A stretch of DNA of 64,000 nt from RGIG464 sp045643185 (GTDB lineage: Bacteria; Myxococcota_A; Bradymonadia; UBA4248), in NCBI GenBank assembly GCA_045643185.1, contig JAZUKH010000046.1, forward strand, positions 1 to 64,000, written 5' to 3'. The translations under genes were made by a program, and so were the position numbers. Each line of letters opens with the position of its first letter. Position 1 is the first letter of the stretch. The notes under the pieces are model-generated. The model worked only from the letters and a program-made list of their open reading frames with translations. It ran no database searches and was not told the origin of the DNA. This document shows positions 17,371 to 27,368 of this stretch, piece by piece.

Positions 17371-18657
17371 ATGGAACCCCCTACTTCTTGTGATGATGAA
17401 CAAAATTCGATTTTACACAGAATAGTTCGAATAGTCTTTTTTATCTCGACATTTTCGTGGTCGTTTAATCGTTTTGAAGAGTATGCTACCGAAGGTGCTC
17501 CAGCTGAAAAGATCGTGATGCGCATTCTGCCATTGATGATTACGGCAGCCTACCTTGTGCTCGGCAAATATCGTCCCAGGCTCAAAAATCTGCTTAGACC
17601 CGTGTTTTGGCCCGTTTTGGCCTATCTGTTTTTTGGGGTGTTTTTTGGTCTGTTTGGCATTCAGCCGTTGCTCTCGATGTGGAAAGGCGCGGAACTGCTG
17701 ATCGCGACGGCGTTTATCGCTTGTACGTGTGACGATCTGCCAAGTCTCAAGCGTGAATTTCACGCGTACAGCTTTTACATTGAGTTGTTGATGTATGCGA
17801 CGGTCGTGTTGGCGTTGATCTCGCCAGAACGCGGGTTTTTGGATTCGCCGTCGTTCGTGCCCTGGATTCGTGGTTATTTGCCGATGCTGAACCCGAACAC
17901 GGTCGGCTTTTTGGCTGCTGTGGCGTTGACGCGTCTGCTCTTTACGCCCGTGAAGCTCAAGCCGCTGCGTCTGGCGTTGATCTCTGGCGTATTGTTGTGC
18001 GCGCAGTCGCGTACGCAGTATGCCGCCATGGTCGTGGTGTTCATCGTTTTTGTGGTGGATGCATTTCGTACGCGTCAGCGTCGCCGCGTGTTTTGGTCAA
18101 TGATCGGCGGCGCGGTGGCGCTGCTGTTTCTGTTCGGCTTTTCAGACCTGGTGATCAAAGTGTTTCAGCGCGGTCAGTCGGCGGACACGATGAGCCGTCT
18201 TTCGGGGCGCACGGACTATTGGGCCATTGCGTGGGCTCATGCCGGCTTGACGGGCGGCGGGTTTGCGACCGGCTCACGCAGCCTCATTTTTGAGGCGAGC
18301 GGCGTGTTTCAACAGGGCGCCGTAAACCTGCACAGCACCTATCTCGAAGCCATCCTCGGCGCGGGCTTTTTGGGCGCCATTCCGTTTCTCTTCAACATCC
18401 TGTGGAACGTCATTCGACAGGGCATGCGCTTTTTGCTGCGTTGCCGCTCGTTTGACGGCATGTTCACGGCATTCGCTCTGTTGCTGCTGGCGCGCACGAT
18501 CATGAGCAATGGCCCGTCGTTGTTCACGATCGATTATTGTCTGCTCATCATGATCTGGTTTGCCATTTCGATCACGTCCAAAGAGGTGCAGAACCAGACC
18601 GAATCGCCCAAACCGCGTGTGAGAACGGAACTTGAATTGGGGGGAAAGATTCAATAG
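17371..18657 (+). CDS. O-antigen ligase/polymerase-like membrane protein
   Basis: About 428 residues with ten or more membrane segments. A long periplasmic loop contains SRLSGRTDYWAIAWAHA and, later, HSTYLEAILGAGFLGAIPF. That 'R...GR..W' then 'HN/HS..Y' pattern is typical of the Wzy_C family (O-antigen ligase WaaL, polymerase Wzy or related). It probably joins or polymerises surface glycans. No other glycan genes are nearby. The start is ATG 17371; an in-frame TTG at 17362 is possible. Confidence 0.75.
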   Translation: MEPPTSCDDEQNSILHRIVRIVFFISTFSWSFNRFEEYATEGAPAEKIVMRILPLMITAAYLVLGKYRPRLKNLLRPVFWPVLAYLFFGVFFGLFGIQPLLSMWKGAELLIATAFIACTCDDLPSLKREFHAYSFYIELLMYATVVLALISPERGFLDSPSFVPWIRGYLPMLNPNTVGFLAAVALTRLLFTPVKLKPLRLALISGVLLCAQSRTQYAAMVVVFIVFVVDAFRTRQRRRVFWSMIGGAVALLFLFGFSDLVIKVFQRGQSADTMSRLSGRTDYWAIAWAHAGLTGGGFATGSRSLIFEASGVFQQGAVNLHSTYLEAILGAGFLGAIPFLFNILWNVIRQGMRFLLRCRSFDGMFTAFALLLLARTIMSNGPSLFTIDYCLLIMIWFAISITSKEVQNQTESPKPRVRTELELGGKIQ

Positions 18658-18696
18658 GCGGTATTTCTCGTCTGATTCTGGCGGCGATCGTATTTT

Positions 18697-18768
18697 GAGG
18701 GGGAAGTCTCCCCCTACGCGGCTATTGGCGTTCGCCAATACGCCGCTACCCCTTCGCCTGGCAGGGCC
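18697..18768 (+). repeat. Dispersed palindromic element, copy C (minimal core)
   Basis: Left arm gaggggg...ctacgcggctatt and right arm aatacgccgctacccc...gcagggcc flank the shortest core, ttggcg-tt-cgccaa, a perfect 6-bp hairpin. It lies just after the ligase-like gene. Confidence 0.9.
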
Positions 18769-18935
18769 CACGACGGCGTTTGCGTGAACCACGTCGCTTG
18801 TGCCGCACCACGTCACGGCGCTACTACACACGTAAACGAATCTGTGATATGACACGCGCGCCGTATGGCATGTCGCATGCCCGGTAGATTTTGAATGAAT
18901 GATATTCTTGGCCAATGGCCGTGGTTTTGTGAAAT

Positions 18936-20354
18936 ATGACGATGCAGGAAAAGACGGAGATTCAAACTCAACAGGAGATTGCCAAACAGCACGAAGCGAT
19001 ATGCTCTTTGTTTGGGCTCAAAAAGACGTACGAGGAACGCGCAAACGCAGCTAGTACGCCAAAAACTGGCCTTTCGACGAAACAGGTCGTCGTTTTGGTG
19101 TTGGCGGCTTTGTTGATCGTTGGGACGATCGTCGGCTACAGTGTGGCGCAGAAACTGATCGACCAGAAGGAACAGGACGAGGTCGTGGCCAAAAAGCAGC
19201 GTGAGATCGAAGCCGAAGAAGCGCGCCGTAACCGCACGGAATTTGCCGAGATCGCGTTTTTGGATTCGTTGCCCGAACAGGCTGCGATTTCGATGGATGG
19301 CAAAAAACTGTACGCCAAGACGCCGGATGGCAGCTACACCGCGTTGCGCGCTGGCAAGGACACTTGGATTCGTTATTTGCCGGTCAAAGAGAGCACGGTG
19401 ATCCAGTTTGGCTTTGAGGCCGAAGGGTTTAGGCCGCTGTCACGCAAGATCGCTTACTATGACTGGTATCCTGCGCACAAAGGTGACATCACGCTTCAGA
19501 AGATCTTTCGCAAGATCGTGATGGAACCGGATGTGACGCCGCGTTTGTCGAATTGTGAGGGCGACGCGTGTGAATGGACGGTGTTTCGCGAGATCATGTT
19601 TCGTCTGAAGTATGCTGAGACGGCCAAGATCGCGGTCATCAACGAGGCTGATCGTGGTGTGAACCGCGAGCGCGTGTTGCGCACCCATCCCGCGCTCGCG
19701 TCGGCGGTTGGCTTGGATGTGGCGAATTTGCCCAAGAATGATGCAGACATGCCGTTGGCTGCGCAAAACCTGATGCAGTTTGTCGACAAACATCCGTTTG
19801 ATCTGTATGGGACGATCACGGTCAAATCGAATGTGGCTGACACGCGTGTTTCGTTTTTGGGTGAGCCGCTGATGGTGTTTAAGGCGTCCGGGTCGATGAG
19901 CCAGGTCAAGGTGGATCCCGAAGCGCCGTATACATTTTCGACGTATGGTCAGGGGCATCCGATCGTGATCACGGAGCCGTTGAGTTTGCGGCTTGAAGCG
20001 CCGGGTTATCCGAGCTACGTGACGGAGATCCTGCCGCATCAGTGGCGTTGTGAGCCAGTGTCGGCCGAAGTTCAGGCGGCTTTGACGGCGCCTGCGTTCA
20101 CGCAGCTGGAAGATACGAAAGCGGATTATCACCATTATCTTTGCGATTACACCATAGAGATTGCCGTCGACTTTGAGTCGATCAAAGCTGCTGCGGATCA
20201 GGATGCGGCAGCGGTTGCTGCCGCTCAGCTTGAGGCGTCCAAAGCAGCCGAGGCCAAAGCTGCGGCTACAAAGGCTGACGGGCAGTCGACGTCTGAAAAA
20301 GCGGAGGCTGCGCCACAAGCTGCTGCGAACGGGCAGAACAATGTTGCGAAGTAA
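18936..20354 (+). CDS. Bitopic envelope protein with PEGA-like segment
   Basis: A 472-residue protein with a cytoplasmic N-terminal region of about 49 residues. One membrane segment (about 50-70) and a charged coiled region follow, then a large periplasmic part. PEQAAISMDGKKLYAKTPDG near residue 115 resembles a PEGA-type beta module. The last 50 residues are Ala/Lys/Glu-rich. Its stop overlaps the start of the next gene by 14 bp, so the two products are likely made together and may interact. No specific function recognised. Confidence 0.6.
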   Translation: MTMQEKTEIQTQQEIAKQHEAICSLFGLKKTYEERANAASTPKTGLSTKQVVVLVLAALLIVGTIVGYSVAQKLIDQKEQDEVVAKKQREIEAEEARRNRTEFAEIAFLDSLPEQAAISMDGKKLYAKTPDGSYTALRAGKDTWIRYLPVKESTVIQFGFEAEGFRPLSRKIAYYDWYPAHKGDITLQKIFRKIVMEPDVTPRLSNCEGDACEWTVFREIMFRLKYAETAKIAVINEADRGVNRERVLRTHPALASAVGLDVANLPKNDADMPLAAQNLMQFVDKHPFDLYGTITVKSNVADTRVSFLGEPLMVFKASGSMSQVKVDPEAPYTFSTYGQGHPIVITEPLSLRLEAPGYPSYVTEILPHQWRCEPVSAEVQAALTAPAFTQLEDTKADYHHYLCDYTIEIAVDFESIKAAADQDAAAVAAAQLEASKAAEAKAAATKADGQSTSEKAEAAPQAAANGQNNVAK

Positions 20355-22407
20355 GCTGTGGTTGACCTTGACGCTGCTTTTGGGCGTTGGCATGACGGCC
20401 TGCGAGCAAAAACAGCCGGTAGTGCTTGAACCGTTGCCGGTTTTGGCGATGCCCGAGGTCGAACTCACGCCTTTTTTGCCCAAAACAGCGTGGTCAGACC
20501 AGCTGATCGACTGGAAGATCGTGTCGTCGGCGCTTCGTGATGGCGTGACGATGCCAGACGCGCTTGAAACGCGGTTGACGCGCGATGATCGCGAGATCTG
20601 GAAGCGCGTGAGCGCGAATGTCGAGGCTTATGAAGCCAATCGTCGCGATGCGCTCGTTTTGGCAAGTGCCCAGGTGCCGCAGGCTGTCGAATGCGTGCCG
20701 CCGAGTTCGGCGTTCAGTTTGCAGCAACGCGCCATGTTAAGCCGCATGTTGCAGCAGCATCGCAATGTTTTGTGGCGGCTAGGGCGCCTCGAAATGGCGT
20801 CGCGCTATGTCAAAACATCGCTAAACCAGTTTTTGCCGCAATACGCCGGTGGGCGCATCAAAGACGCCGATACGGGCGTCGTGCAGCCCATTCGGTCGCT
20901 GTTTGAGCAGATCCAGGAGATTCGTTCACGCTACCAGACGCCCAACGGCGTGTGGTCTCCGGGAGAACTGCATTTTCGCATGGCGCGCCTTGCTCAGATC
21001 GCGCCGGCGATGCTTCAACTCAATGATTCGTTTGGCGTGTGGGCCGATCAGATCGCGGCGAGCACGCGGTGGCGCTATTTGGTCGGCAGCGCCGAGCCTG
21101 TGCGCGAAGCGCTTAAGATATGGTTGGACGAATACGAAAGCGTGTTGACGGCTTATCGGCATTTGGCCAGTGCTACGCAGGCGCTCGAACAGAGTTTTGG
21201 ACCGCCGAATCAGCTCGTCGCATTTCCATGCATTAACCAGAATTTGCGCCGTATGCGCATTTTAGCGAACCTGTTTCAGGTGATCCTGCCCATGCAATGG
21301 TCGCTCGCCCAGTCTGAAGTCAACGCCATGCACGTGCATCAACGCGTTTTGACGCCAGACTATCGCGAGGCAAAGCAGGAATTCATGGCCAGCGAGGTTG
21401 TGGCGACGCATGAAAAAATGGTCGCGCTCAGTCGTAAGTTGGCGCACGCGGCTGACTTGTTGTTGATCATGTGGGATCAGTCAAATTACAGTGTTTGGAG
21501 CGGCTTGCCTGACTTTGTGGATCCCATTCATCACCATTCCGGCACTGCGGTCGAGGATGCTGAAACGTGGCGAGCGATGTATTCGGTGTTGCAGGGTGAC
21601 TTGGCGCGTTTGTCGACGAATTTGAAGCCTGAACCCGAACAGCCGCTCAACAAGTACGGCAAACCGTACGCGGCGCCAGTGCAAAAGATCGTTGAAGAGA
21701 TCGAGTCGCCGACGCGCATTGACGAGGTCGAACACGGGCTGCTTTCGATTTCCGAGATCGAGTCTCACTTGGTCGCGATTCGCGACCAGTTGCTGCGCCT
21801 TTGCATGGACGGGGCGTGTCGCAGTTTTCCGGAAGCCGAGTTGGCCAATTCGCCGCGTAAGAGTCAATGGGTCGTGTCGTGGCGTCAAAGTCCTGTCTCG
21901 GAGCGAACGATCGGGCATTCGTTGATCGTGCTCAAACTGTGTCAGCTGCACCTGAGTCGTTTGGTGCAGCGTCTGGCCGAGATCTATGGCTGGTTTGCCG
22001 AAACGTCGAATGCTGACATCACCTGGAAAACGTTAAAAGCCTGGCAGCGTATTTGGACGCTGTATGCCGAGCCCAATGGGACGTATGCGAACTTTTTGAG
22101 GAGTGTGTCGACGCTTGACAAGCAGATCATGGAGATGGCGATTCCGCTCGAAAAGCGCGCGCAGTCGCCGGAACTGCTTGAATTGCTCAAAATCCAGGAT
22201 GAGTTGTTCGACCTGACGATCGACTATGCGCGCTTTATCGATGCGCGCGTGCACGCCCCCGTGCCGTTTGATGACATCACCGAAACGTGGTTATCGCTTC
22301 AAAGCGCGATCTCGACGATCGCGCGTTTGACGGCCGAACGCGACGAAAAAGCGGCGCCCGATGCGGTAAAAACCAAAAAACGCGTGCGTCAGGACGTTGA
22401 TCGATAG
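20341..22407 (+). CDS. Large helical lipoprotein of unknown function
   Basis: A 688-residue protein whose signal peptide ends in a lipobox (LLLGVGMTAC), predicted Cys at residue 21. The mature part is almost wholly helical with many Arg/Gln and no recognised domain. The start at 20341 lies inside the end of the preceding envelope-protein gene (14-bp overlap), suggesting translational coupling. Upstream in-frame codons from 20161 would be a reading-frame extension without signal-peptide logic and are rejected. It is the last GC-rich gene before the AT-rich island. Confidence 0.62.
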   Translation: MLRSKLWLTLTLLLGVGMTACEQKQPVVLEPLPVLAMPEVELTPFLPKTAWSDQLIDWKIVSSALRDGVTMPDALETRLTRDDREIWKRVSANVEAYEANRRDALVLASAQVPQAVECVPPSSAFSLQQRAMLSRMLQQHRNVLWRLGRLEMASRYVKTSLNQFLPQYAGGRIKDADTGVVQPIRSLFEQIQEIRSRYQTPNGVWSPGELHFRMARLAQIAPAMLQLNDSFGVWADQIAASTRWRYLVGSAEPVREALKIWLDEYESVLTAYRHLASATQALEQSFGPPNQLVAFPCINQNLRRMRILANLFQVILPMQWSLAQSEVNAMHVHQRVLTPDYREAKQEFMASEVVATHEKMVALSRKLAHAADLLLIMWDQSNYSVWSGLPDFVDPIHHHSGTAVEDAETWRAMYSVLQGDLARLSTNLKPEPEQPLNKYGKPYAAPVQKIVEEIESPTRIDEVEHGLLSISEIESHLVAIRDQLLRLCMDGACRSFPEAELANSPRKSQWVVSWRQSPVSERTIGHSLIVLKLCQLHLSRLVQRLAEIYGWFAETSNADITWKTLKAWQRIWTLYAEPNGTYANFLRSVSTLDKQIMEMAIPLEKRAQSPELLELLKIQDELFDLTIDYARFIDARVHAPVPFDDITETWLSLQSAISTIARLTAERDEKAAPDAVKTKKRVRQDVDR

Positions 22408-22603
22408 TAAGCGCATTAGATAGGCTTGCGTGCTAAACACTTAGCGATGAAAATAGATATGTGCTTGGACTGAAGGAACACACGCACTTAGTAGAGTGTA
22501 GGGGGATGCACCTACGATACAGAGACACGCGTTCAATGTAAATTTCTGTCTCTTGCTGCGCCGTTTATGACGCAACAAAAGAAGATGCAAGTTTAACTAG
22601 TGC

Positions 22604-23062
22604 CTACTTGTTTTCTGAGTTGTCGTATATTTCATTATATAAATCTCTGGCTTTTTGTAAGAAGAATAGCATGTATGATTCGTTTGAATCAATACCATTA
22701 TTCAGAGTGCTTATCATGTCATTTAAAACATAAAACCCCGTGTTTGCGTATTCTTCAGCATATTGGTACGCTAAAGAATCATCATCCAAATTTTCAATTT
22801 CGTTATCATGGATAAGTTGATTGATAAGAATTGAGCGCAAAGTGGCTCTTTTGAAATAATCCAGAGTTTCTGAGCGGATAAAGTCCACGCGTTTTTTTAG
22901 TGGTTTTCGTTGACCATTTTCAATGCCAATAGCGACTGCAAATAGAAACAGATCACTTCGATCACAAGATGACTTACCCAGTTTCATGAAGTCTAAATCA
23001 TCGATTTGTGGTATGATTTTAGATTGAACGTATGAATCAATATAAATTCTTGGTTCTTGCAT
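22604..23062 (-). CDS. Operon gene 6: small protein of unknown function (152 aa)
   Basis: A 152-residue helical cytoplasmic protein. The segment KSSCDRSDLFLFAVAIGIENG followed by a 'KPLKKR' turn resembles small proteins found beside DndD-like ATPases, but it does not show DndE features and no family is claimed. It starts 2 bp after the stop of the ATPase gene, with aaggag lying inside that gene. The likely role is a partner of the ATPase. AT-rich like the rest of the operon. Confidence 0.6.
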   Translation of the reverse strand: MQEPRIYIDSYVQSKIIPQIDDLDFMKLGKSSCDRSDLFLFAVAIGIENGQRKPLKKRVDFIRSETLDYFKRATLRSILINQLIHDNEIENLDDDSLAYQYAEEYANTGFYVLNDMISTLNNGIDSNESYMLFFLQKARDLYNEIYDNSENK

Positions 23063-23064
23063 GA

Positions 23065-25050
23065 TTAAATCTCCTTAATGGCATTGGTGTAGATTTCATC
23101 AATTGGTTTGAGAATGTGTTTGCTTGCTACAATCGTATTTGTGAATTGAGCTTGTATTTCTTTTGAAAATTCAGAGGGTGTTAGGGCAAGAATGATTTGC
23201 TTTGTTTTGCTGATTTCGACAAGTGATTTTGCAAAATTGGATCGATTTTCTGTATCGACACGACCAACAGGAGTATCAATAAATAATAAAGAATCAAAAC
23301 CAGATATTCTATGCATGGCAAGTGTAAAAGCTAAGGCTAATAATTGGCGTTCTGCGGATGAACCGACTAAATCTGTATTATTTAAATGTTTATTGTAAAC
23401 GGCCATGTTATAGTCTTCATCGAGCGTAATGCGATCAAATGTATTCTTTTTCCACTCTAACTTTTCAAAAATCCGCATAGTTTCGGTTTCAATTTGTATT
23501 CGAAGGTCTGAGATGCATTTTGTTTTTAATTTTTCAAGAAGATCTAATGCATTGGTCGCAAATAGATAGTAATTATTAACAATCTTATTGCTTTCTTGTT
23601 TCTGAGTGGCTTCAATTAGTTTTGTTTGATATTCCTTAATCTTTTCTTGGCATTTGTTCAGTTTAGGTGTTAATTGTCCAATTTCTTCAGAATCCTTAGC
23701 AATTTGATTACGGTAAAAATTTCGTCGTTCAATACAATTTGTAATTTCATCAGGGTCAGGACATAGCTTAATTTTATTGATAAGTTCTTCCTTGGTTAAC
23801 TCACATTCTCGTATTTTTTGTTCGATGTGAGCCTGTTCTTTTATAAGACTATTGATTTGATCATTCAAATCGCGTGGCCTTGAACACCATTTTTCAAGAT
23901 CACTTTTGATTTCAACGAGTTTGTGTGATACTGATGATGAAAAATTAATCTGGTCAAGTAAATTTTGAATTTTCTGGATAGCTGTTTCGGATAAGTGACT
24001 ACCACAGATTTTACATTGTTCATCTTTTAATGTATCATTTAGTACGCTGATATCAATACGAGGAGGAAGTTGTCCTTTGGTGCTGGCGTCGATGATGTAA
24101 TGGTATACGGATTGATTTGTTTTATATAAGATAATTGAAATAAATAGATCTCGTGTTAATTTATAAAGTTTGGATTTGTTTGTATTTAAAGTTTTGTTGA
24201 AGTCATCGATCTGGGATTGGGTTAAGTCGAGCTGCTTTTGTTCGTCAGCGATGCATTCCATGCCAGAAATTTGTCTTGTGAGTCGTTCGAATTCTCTATT
24301 TGAAATAGCTCTATCCTGATTTAAGGTGTTTATTTTTCTTTCATATTCATCTTTTGATTGTTTACAATTGTTTAATTCTGTTTCGATTTCTTGACATTTT
24401 GGAATGTCTTTAGAGATTTGTTTGCAATATGAACTTATTACGCCTCGTAAATCGTTTTCTAGGTTTTCTAGATCAGTGATTTTTGACATCTTATAAATAG
24501 AACTTCTTACATTTTTTTGTTGTTGACTATCGAAATAGTCTGATAACTGCTCACCATCAAAAAAGAAGTATCCTCGAATAGCTTGGGGAAATTTTGAACG
24601 AATTATTTCTGTGGCTTCAGCATTCGTTTTAACATCTGATTGGTTTGTTAATAAATTAGTTTGTGTGACAATAAACTCATCTGCACCAGTCATTTCTGTT
24701 CTGACGCTGTATTTTAAAGATCGTTCTATTGTCAATTTTATGTTTTCTATTGTGCTGCGCGCTATTATCACAACTTTTACTGCGACAAACTCATCACCAA
24801 TGCCTTTTGTTTCAAGAATCGATTTTGCATTGCAAATTGATTTTTTATCATTTCTATACGTTAATGACCCAATATGTGGCTCATCATTATATAAACACCA
24901 ATTGATGGCATTTAACAGGTTGGTTTTGCCAACGCCGTTACGACCGATAATGATGTGTAGGTCAGCATTGCCCTGATTGGGCTGATCAAATTGAAAGAAA
25001 GCATCCTGATATTGACGGTAGTTAATGATTTTGACGGAATCAATTCTCAT
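23065..25050 (-). CDS. Operon gene 5: DndD/SbcC-like zinc-hook ATPase
   Basis: A 661-residue ABC/SMC-type ATPase. The N-terminus carries RQYQDAFFQF and Walker A GRNGVGKT (36-43). YFFFDGEQL (161-169) is typical of DndD and related ATPases. Long coiled coils flank CKIC (346-349), a CxxC zinc hook for dimerisation. The C-terminus has the signature SSAERQLLALAF (from 564) and Walker B into DTPVGRVD (592-599), matching the DndD form DTPLGRLD. It therefore probably binds or nicks DNA ends. No DndB, DndC or DndE is present, so this is not a normal phosphorothioation system. The start overlaps the previous gene's stop (ATGA). Confidence 0.8.
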   Translation of the reverse strand: MRIDSVKIINYRQYQDAFFQFDQPNQGNADLHIIIGRNGVGKTNLLNAINWCLYNDEPHIGSLTYRNDKKSICNAKSILETKGIGDEFVAVKVVIIARSTIENIKLTIERSLKYSVRTEMTGADEFIVTQTNLLTNQSDVKTNAEATEIIRSKFPQAIRGYFFFDGEQLSDYFDSQQQKNVRSSIYKMSKITDLENLENDLRGVISSYCKQISKDIPKCQEIETELNNCKQSKDEYERKINTLNQDRAISNREFERLTRQISGMECIADEQKQLDLTQSQIDDFNKTLNTNKSKLYKLTRDLFISIILYKTNQSVYHYIIDASTKGQLPPRIDISVLNDTLKDEQCKICGSHLSETAIQKIQNLLDQINFSSSVSHKLVEIKSDLEKWCSRPRDLNDQINSLIKEQAHIEQKIRECELTKEELINKIKLCPDPDEITNCIERRNFYRNQIAKDSEEIGQLTPKLNKCQEKIKEYQTKLIEATQKQESNKIVNNYYLFATNALDLLEKLKTKCISDLRIQIETETMRIFEKLEWKKNTFDRITLDEDYNMAVYNKHLNNTDLVGSSAERQLLALAFTLAMHRISGFDSLLFIDTPVGRVDTENRSNFAKSLVEISKTKQIILALTPSEFSKEIQAQFTNTIVASKHILKPIDEIYTNAIKEI

Positions 25051-25247
25051 TTTGAAATCTCCTTAGATGTAACATTTCTATTGATTTCGTTATAAGTCTT
25101 TTCTATGATCTTTTGACAAGTCTTTTTATTGTGGATTCTATCATTGAATTGATAATTAATTAGCCTTTGTAATAACTCTTGAATGCTTTTGTCGCCACGA
25201 GTAACTTCAAGAAGATTCTTTTCGATGAGTTCATTAAGATTTCCCAT
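25047..25247 (-). CDS. Operon gene 4: 66-residue charged protein
   Basis: A small, helical, Lys/Asn/Glu-rich protein (MGNLNELIEKNLLEVTRGD...), with aaggag 6-7 bp before the ATG. Its stop overlaps the start of the zinc-hook ATPase gene by 4 bp, and it lies 12 bp after the helicase gene. That tight fit and the good ribosome site support it being real. It may be a regulatory or bridging subunit; no family recognised. Confidence 0.6.
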   Translation of the reverse strand: MGNLNELIEKNLLEVTRGDKSIQELLQRLINYQFNDRIHNKKTCQKIIEKTYNEINRNVTSKEISK

Positions 25248-25259
25248 AATATTCTCCTT

Positions 25260-27368
25260 TTATATTAAACCAGTTTTGGTTATATCGGCAACCGCCTGGC
25301 TTCCGTTTATTGCTTCAGTAGCTATAGCAAAGATTCGTTTCATTTCTTTTTTGAAGATTCGCTTATCAAAATTTCTTTCTTCATTTGACCAATCAGAATA
25401 ATCAGGAGTGACAACAAAATCATCTATATAGGCAAGCTGTTTGTTGCCGTTATCACGTAGCACTCTACCTAAACGCTGAATATACTCTCTTGCGTTCTCA
25501 CTACTTGACAATAGAATTGCCCGTGAGGCTGTCTTGATGTCAATCCCTTCGTCCAGACATTTTATCGCAACAAGTATCTGATAATAGCCGTTTCGAAATT
25601 TTTCAAGGATATCTTCTCTTTCAGATATACCCTTATCATCAATTTTTGTTGATTCGGACTGCGTAAATCGATGGCCAGATATATTAAGCTTAACAAGTAG
25701 TTCTTCAACTTTATCTATCTGTTTGTCTGAGACATAGATAATAGTATCACGAATGTCTGAAATTGAGGAGAGAAGAATTTTTAATGCAGAGATCTTGTGT
25801 TCAGCATTTTTAACGATATTTGCTCTTTTGAATAGCAGTTGTTCATATTTTTCATTATTTTCTATGTCATCATCTTTTGTGTGAATTAATTTGGATAATT
25901 TCTTAGTCAGCTTGTTATATTCGCTAGATTCGTTCTCAGTTAAATTGATAGGATATATATTGTATTTATAACTCACAAGAAATGTACGATTTGTTACTGG
26001 GTTGATTGTTGTTAATGCATCATGTAATGAAAAAGTGAATTCATTGTTCATAAAATACGATTTAAGCAGATTTGTTCCTTCTTCATCGAACCATCTATCT
26101 GGAGTGGCGCTTAAACCGAGCCGATAATCGTATTTATCGAGCAATGACTTTTTGGTTTTGGAGGCTCCCATGCCATGGACTTCGTCCCCTATAAGCATGG
26201 TTTTATAACTATAGGATTTGATAATCTTTATAAAATCATCAGTGCACGCTGAACAGTGTGTTACATAGATAAGAATTTGTTTATAAATTCCAAGATTAGC
26301 TTTTTGAAGAACACAGTTCAGATCTTTTTTCCAATTTGTGTGGTTACTATCGCAGACAATTGTTTGATCAAATCGAAGTTGGAGTGAATCGATTTCCTTT
26401 TTCCATTGAGATTGGAGTGTAATTTGTGGAATTGCTATGATTGTCAATAATTTTTGACAATTTTGTTGCGCATTTTCAAGACATTTTACTGCTGTGAAGG
26501 TCTTTCCTGTTCCAGTGGCCATTTCGAGCAACATAATTCTGTTACATTCGATCCAGTGTTCAATCGCTCTATTTTGATATGGAAAAGGCAACTTTTCAGA
26601 TTGAGGCTTTGTAATAATTGATACACTTGTGTGATATCGGTTTTCGCGATATCGATCTAGAGATAGCTTATCATTTTGATAATCTTCGCCTCGTTCTATT
26701 AGACGTTGTTTGACCGCAGTTGGTAAGTCTATGACTTCTAGCGAAGCGACGCTGTTATTCCACATTGAGTTAAAGTCGTTTTGGTGTCCTTGAAAGTATT
26801 CTCGTTGACCCGCATTCCAATTTTTATATACCTCGAAACGTTCATCATTCCATAACCAACCTGAGGCCGATTCATTGTTTGAACCACTAAAAGAAATGCC
26901 ATAATCGATTGATTTATTGTCGTACAGAATGCCAAACTTTTGATGCATAATGGGATTGTTGGCTGTATTCCTTACGTCTTTTACGATAGCTATTTTTATT
27001 TGAAGTTTATTATTGGCCAACATCCAGCCAAGTGCTGCAATATGATCATTGAGAAAGTAATCAGGAATGTCTTCGATTGCAGTGATCATAGATTCTTCTA
27101 GAATCTTGTTTTGGTTTTCAATGACATTTTGAATGGTTTTAATATCATCATCACTTAGTTTTGGACATGTAATGAGTCTCATGGTGCCACCATTTGCAAT
27201 AAGCCCACCAATGCCTCGAGCTGCAATAGCTAAACTAGTTGATGAAAAATACCCCGATATTCTGTCATATTTCCTGGCTTCACATAGTGCGGGAATATAG
27301 AAATCAGAGATCAAGTCGTCTTCTGAGCTTTTATATTGTATTTTTATGGGCAAATCCTTCAAGCTCAT
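25260..27368 (-). CDS. Operon gene 3: PLD-domain SF2 helicase
   Basis: A 702-residue fusion. Residues 20-170 are a phospholipase-D-type nuclease domain: H142-x-K144 with D150 (MHQKFGILYD), then GSNNES (162-167). There is one HK-D motif, so dimerisation would be needed for a full active site. From about 262 a superfamily 2 helicase follows. It has a Q-like motif (PYQNRAIEHW), Walker A MATGTGKT (283-290), DEVH (395-398), LSATPDR (419-425) and motif VI QRLGRVLR (631-638). Such PLD-helicases occur in defence and restriction systems and probably process foreign DNA. The start overlaps the preceding stop by 4 bp. Confidence 0.88.
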   Translation of the reverse strand: MSLKDLPIKIQYKSSEDDLISDFYIPALCEARKYDRISGYFSSTSLAIAARGIGGLIANGGTMRLITCPKLSDDDIKTIQNVIENQNKILEESMITAIEDIPDYFLNDHIAALGWMLANNKLQIKIAIVKDVRNTANNPIMHQKFGILYDNKSIDYGISFSGSNNESASGWLWNDERFEVYKNWNAGQREYFQGHQNDFNSMWNNSVASLEVIDLPTAVKQRLIERGEDYQNDKLSLDRYRENRYHTSVSIITKPQSEKLPFPYQNRAIEHWIECNRIMLLEMATGTGKTFTAVKCLENAQQNCQKLLTIIAIPQITLQSQWKKEIDSLQLRFDQTIVCDSNHTNWKKDLNCVLQKANLGIYKQILIYVTHCSACTDDFIKIIKSYSYKTMLIGDEVHGMGASKTKKSLLDKYDYRLGLSATPDRWFDEEGTNLLKSYFMNNEFTFSLHDALTTINPVTNRTFLVSYKYNIYPINLTENESSEYNKLTKKLSKLIHTKDDDIENNEKYEQLLFKRANIVKNAEHKISALKILLSSISDIRDTIIYVSDKQIDKVEELLVKLNISGHRFTQSESTKIDDKGISEREDILEKFRNGYYQILVAIKCLDEGIDIKTASRAILLSSSENAREYIQRLGRVLRDNGNKQLAYIDDFVVTPDYSDWSNEERNFDKRIFKKEMKRIFAIATEAINGSQAVADITKTGLI

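Noticed and set aside
22604..23062. 152-residue gene as DndE
   Set aside because: Apart from its place beside a DndD-like ATPase it does not show the DndE pattern, so the name was not used.
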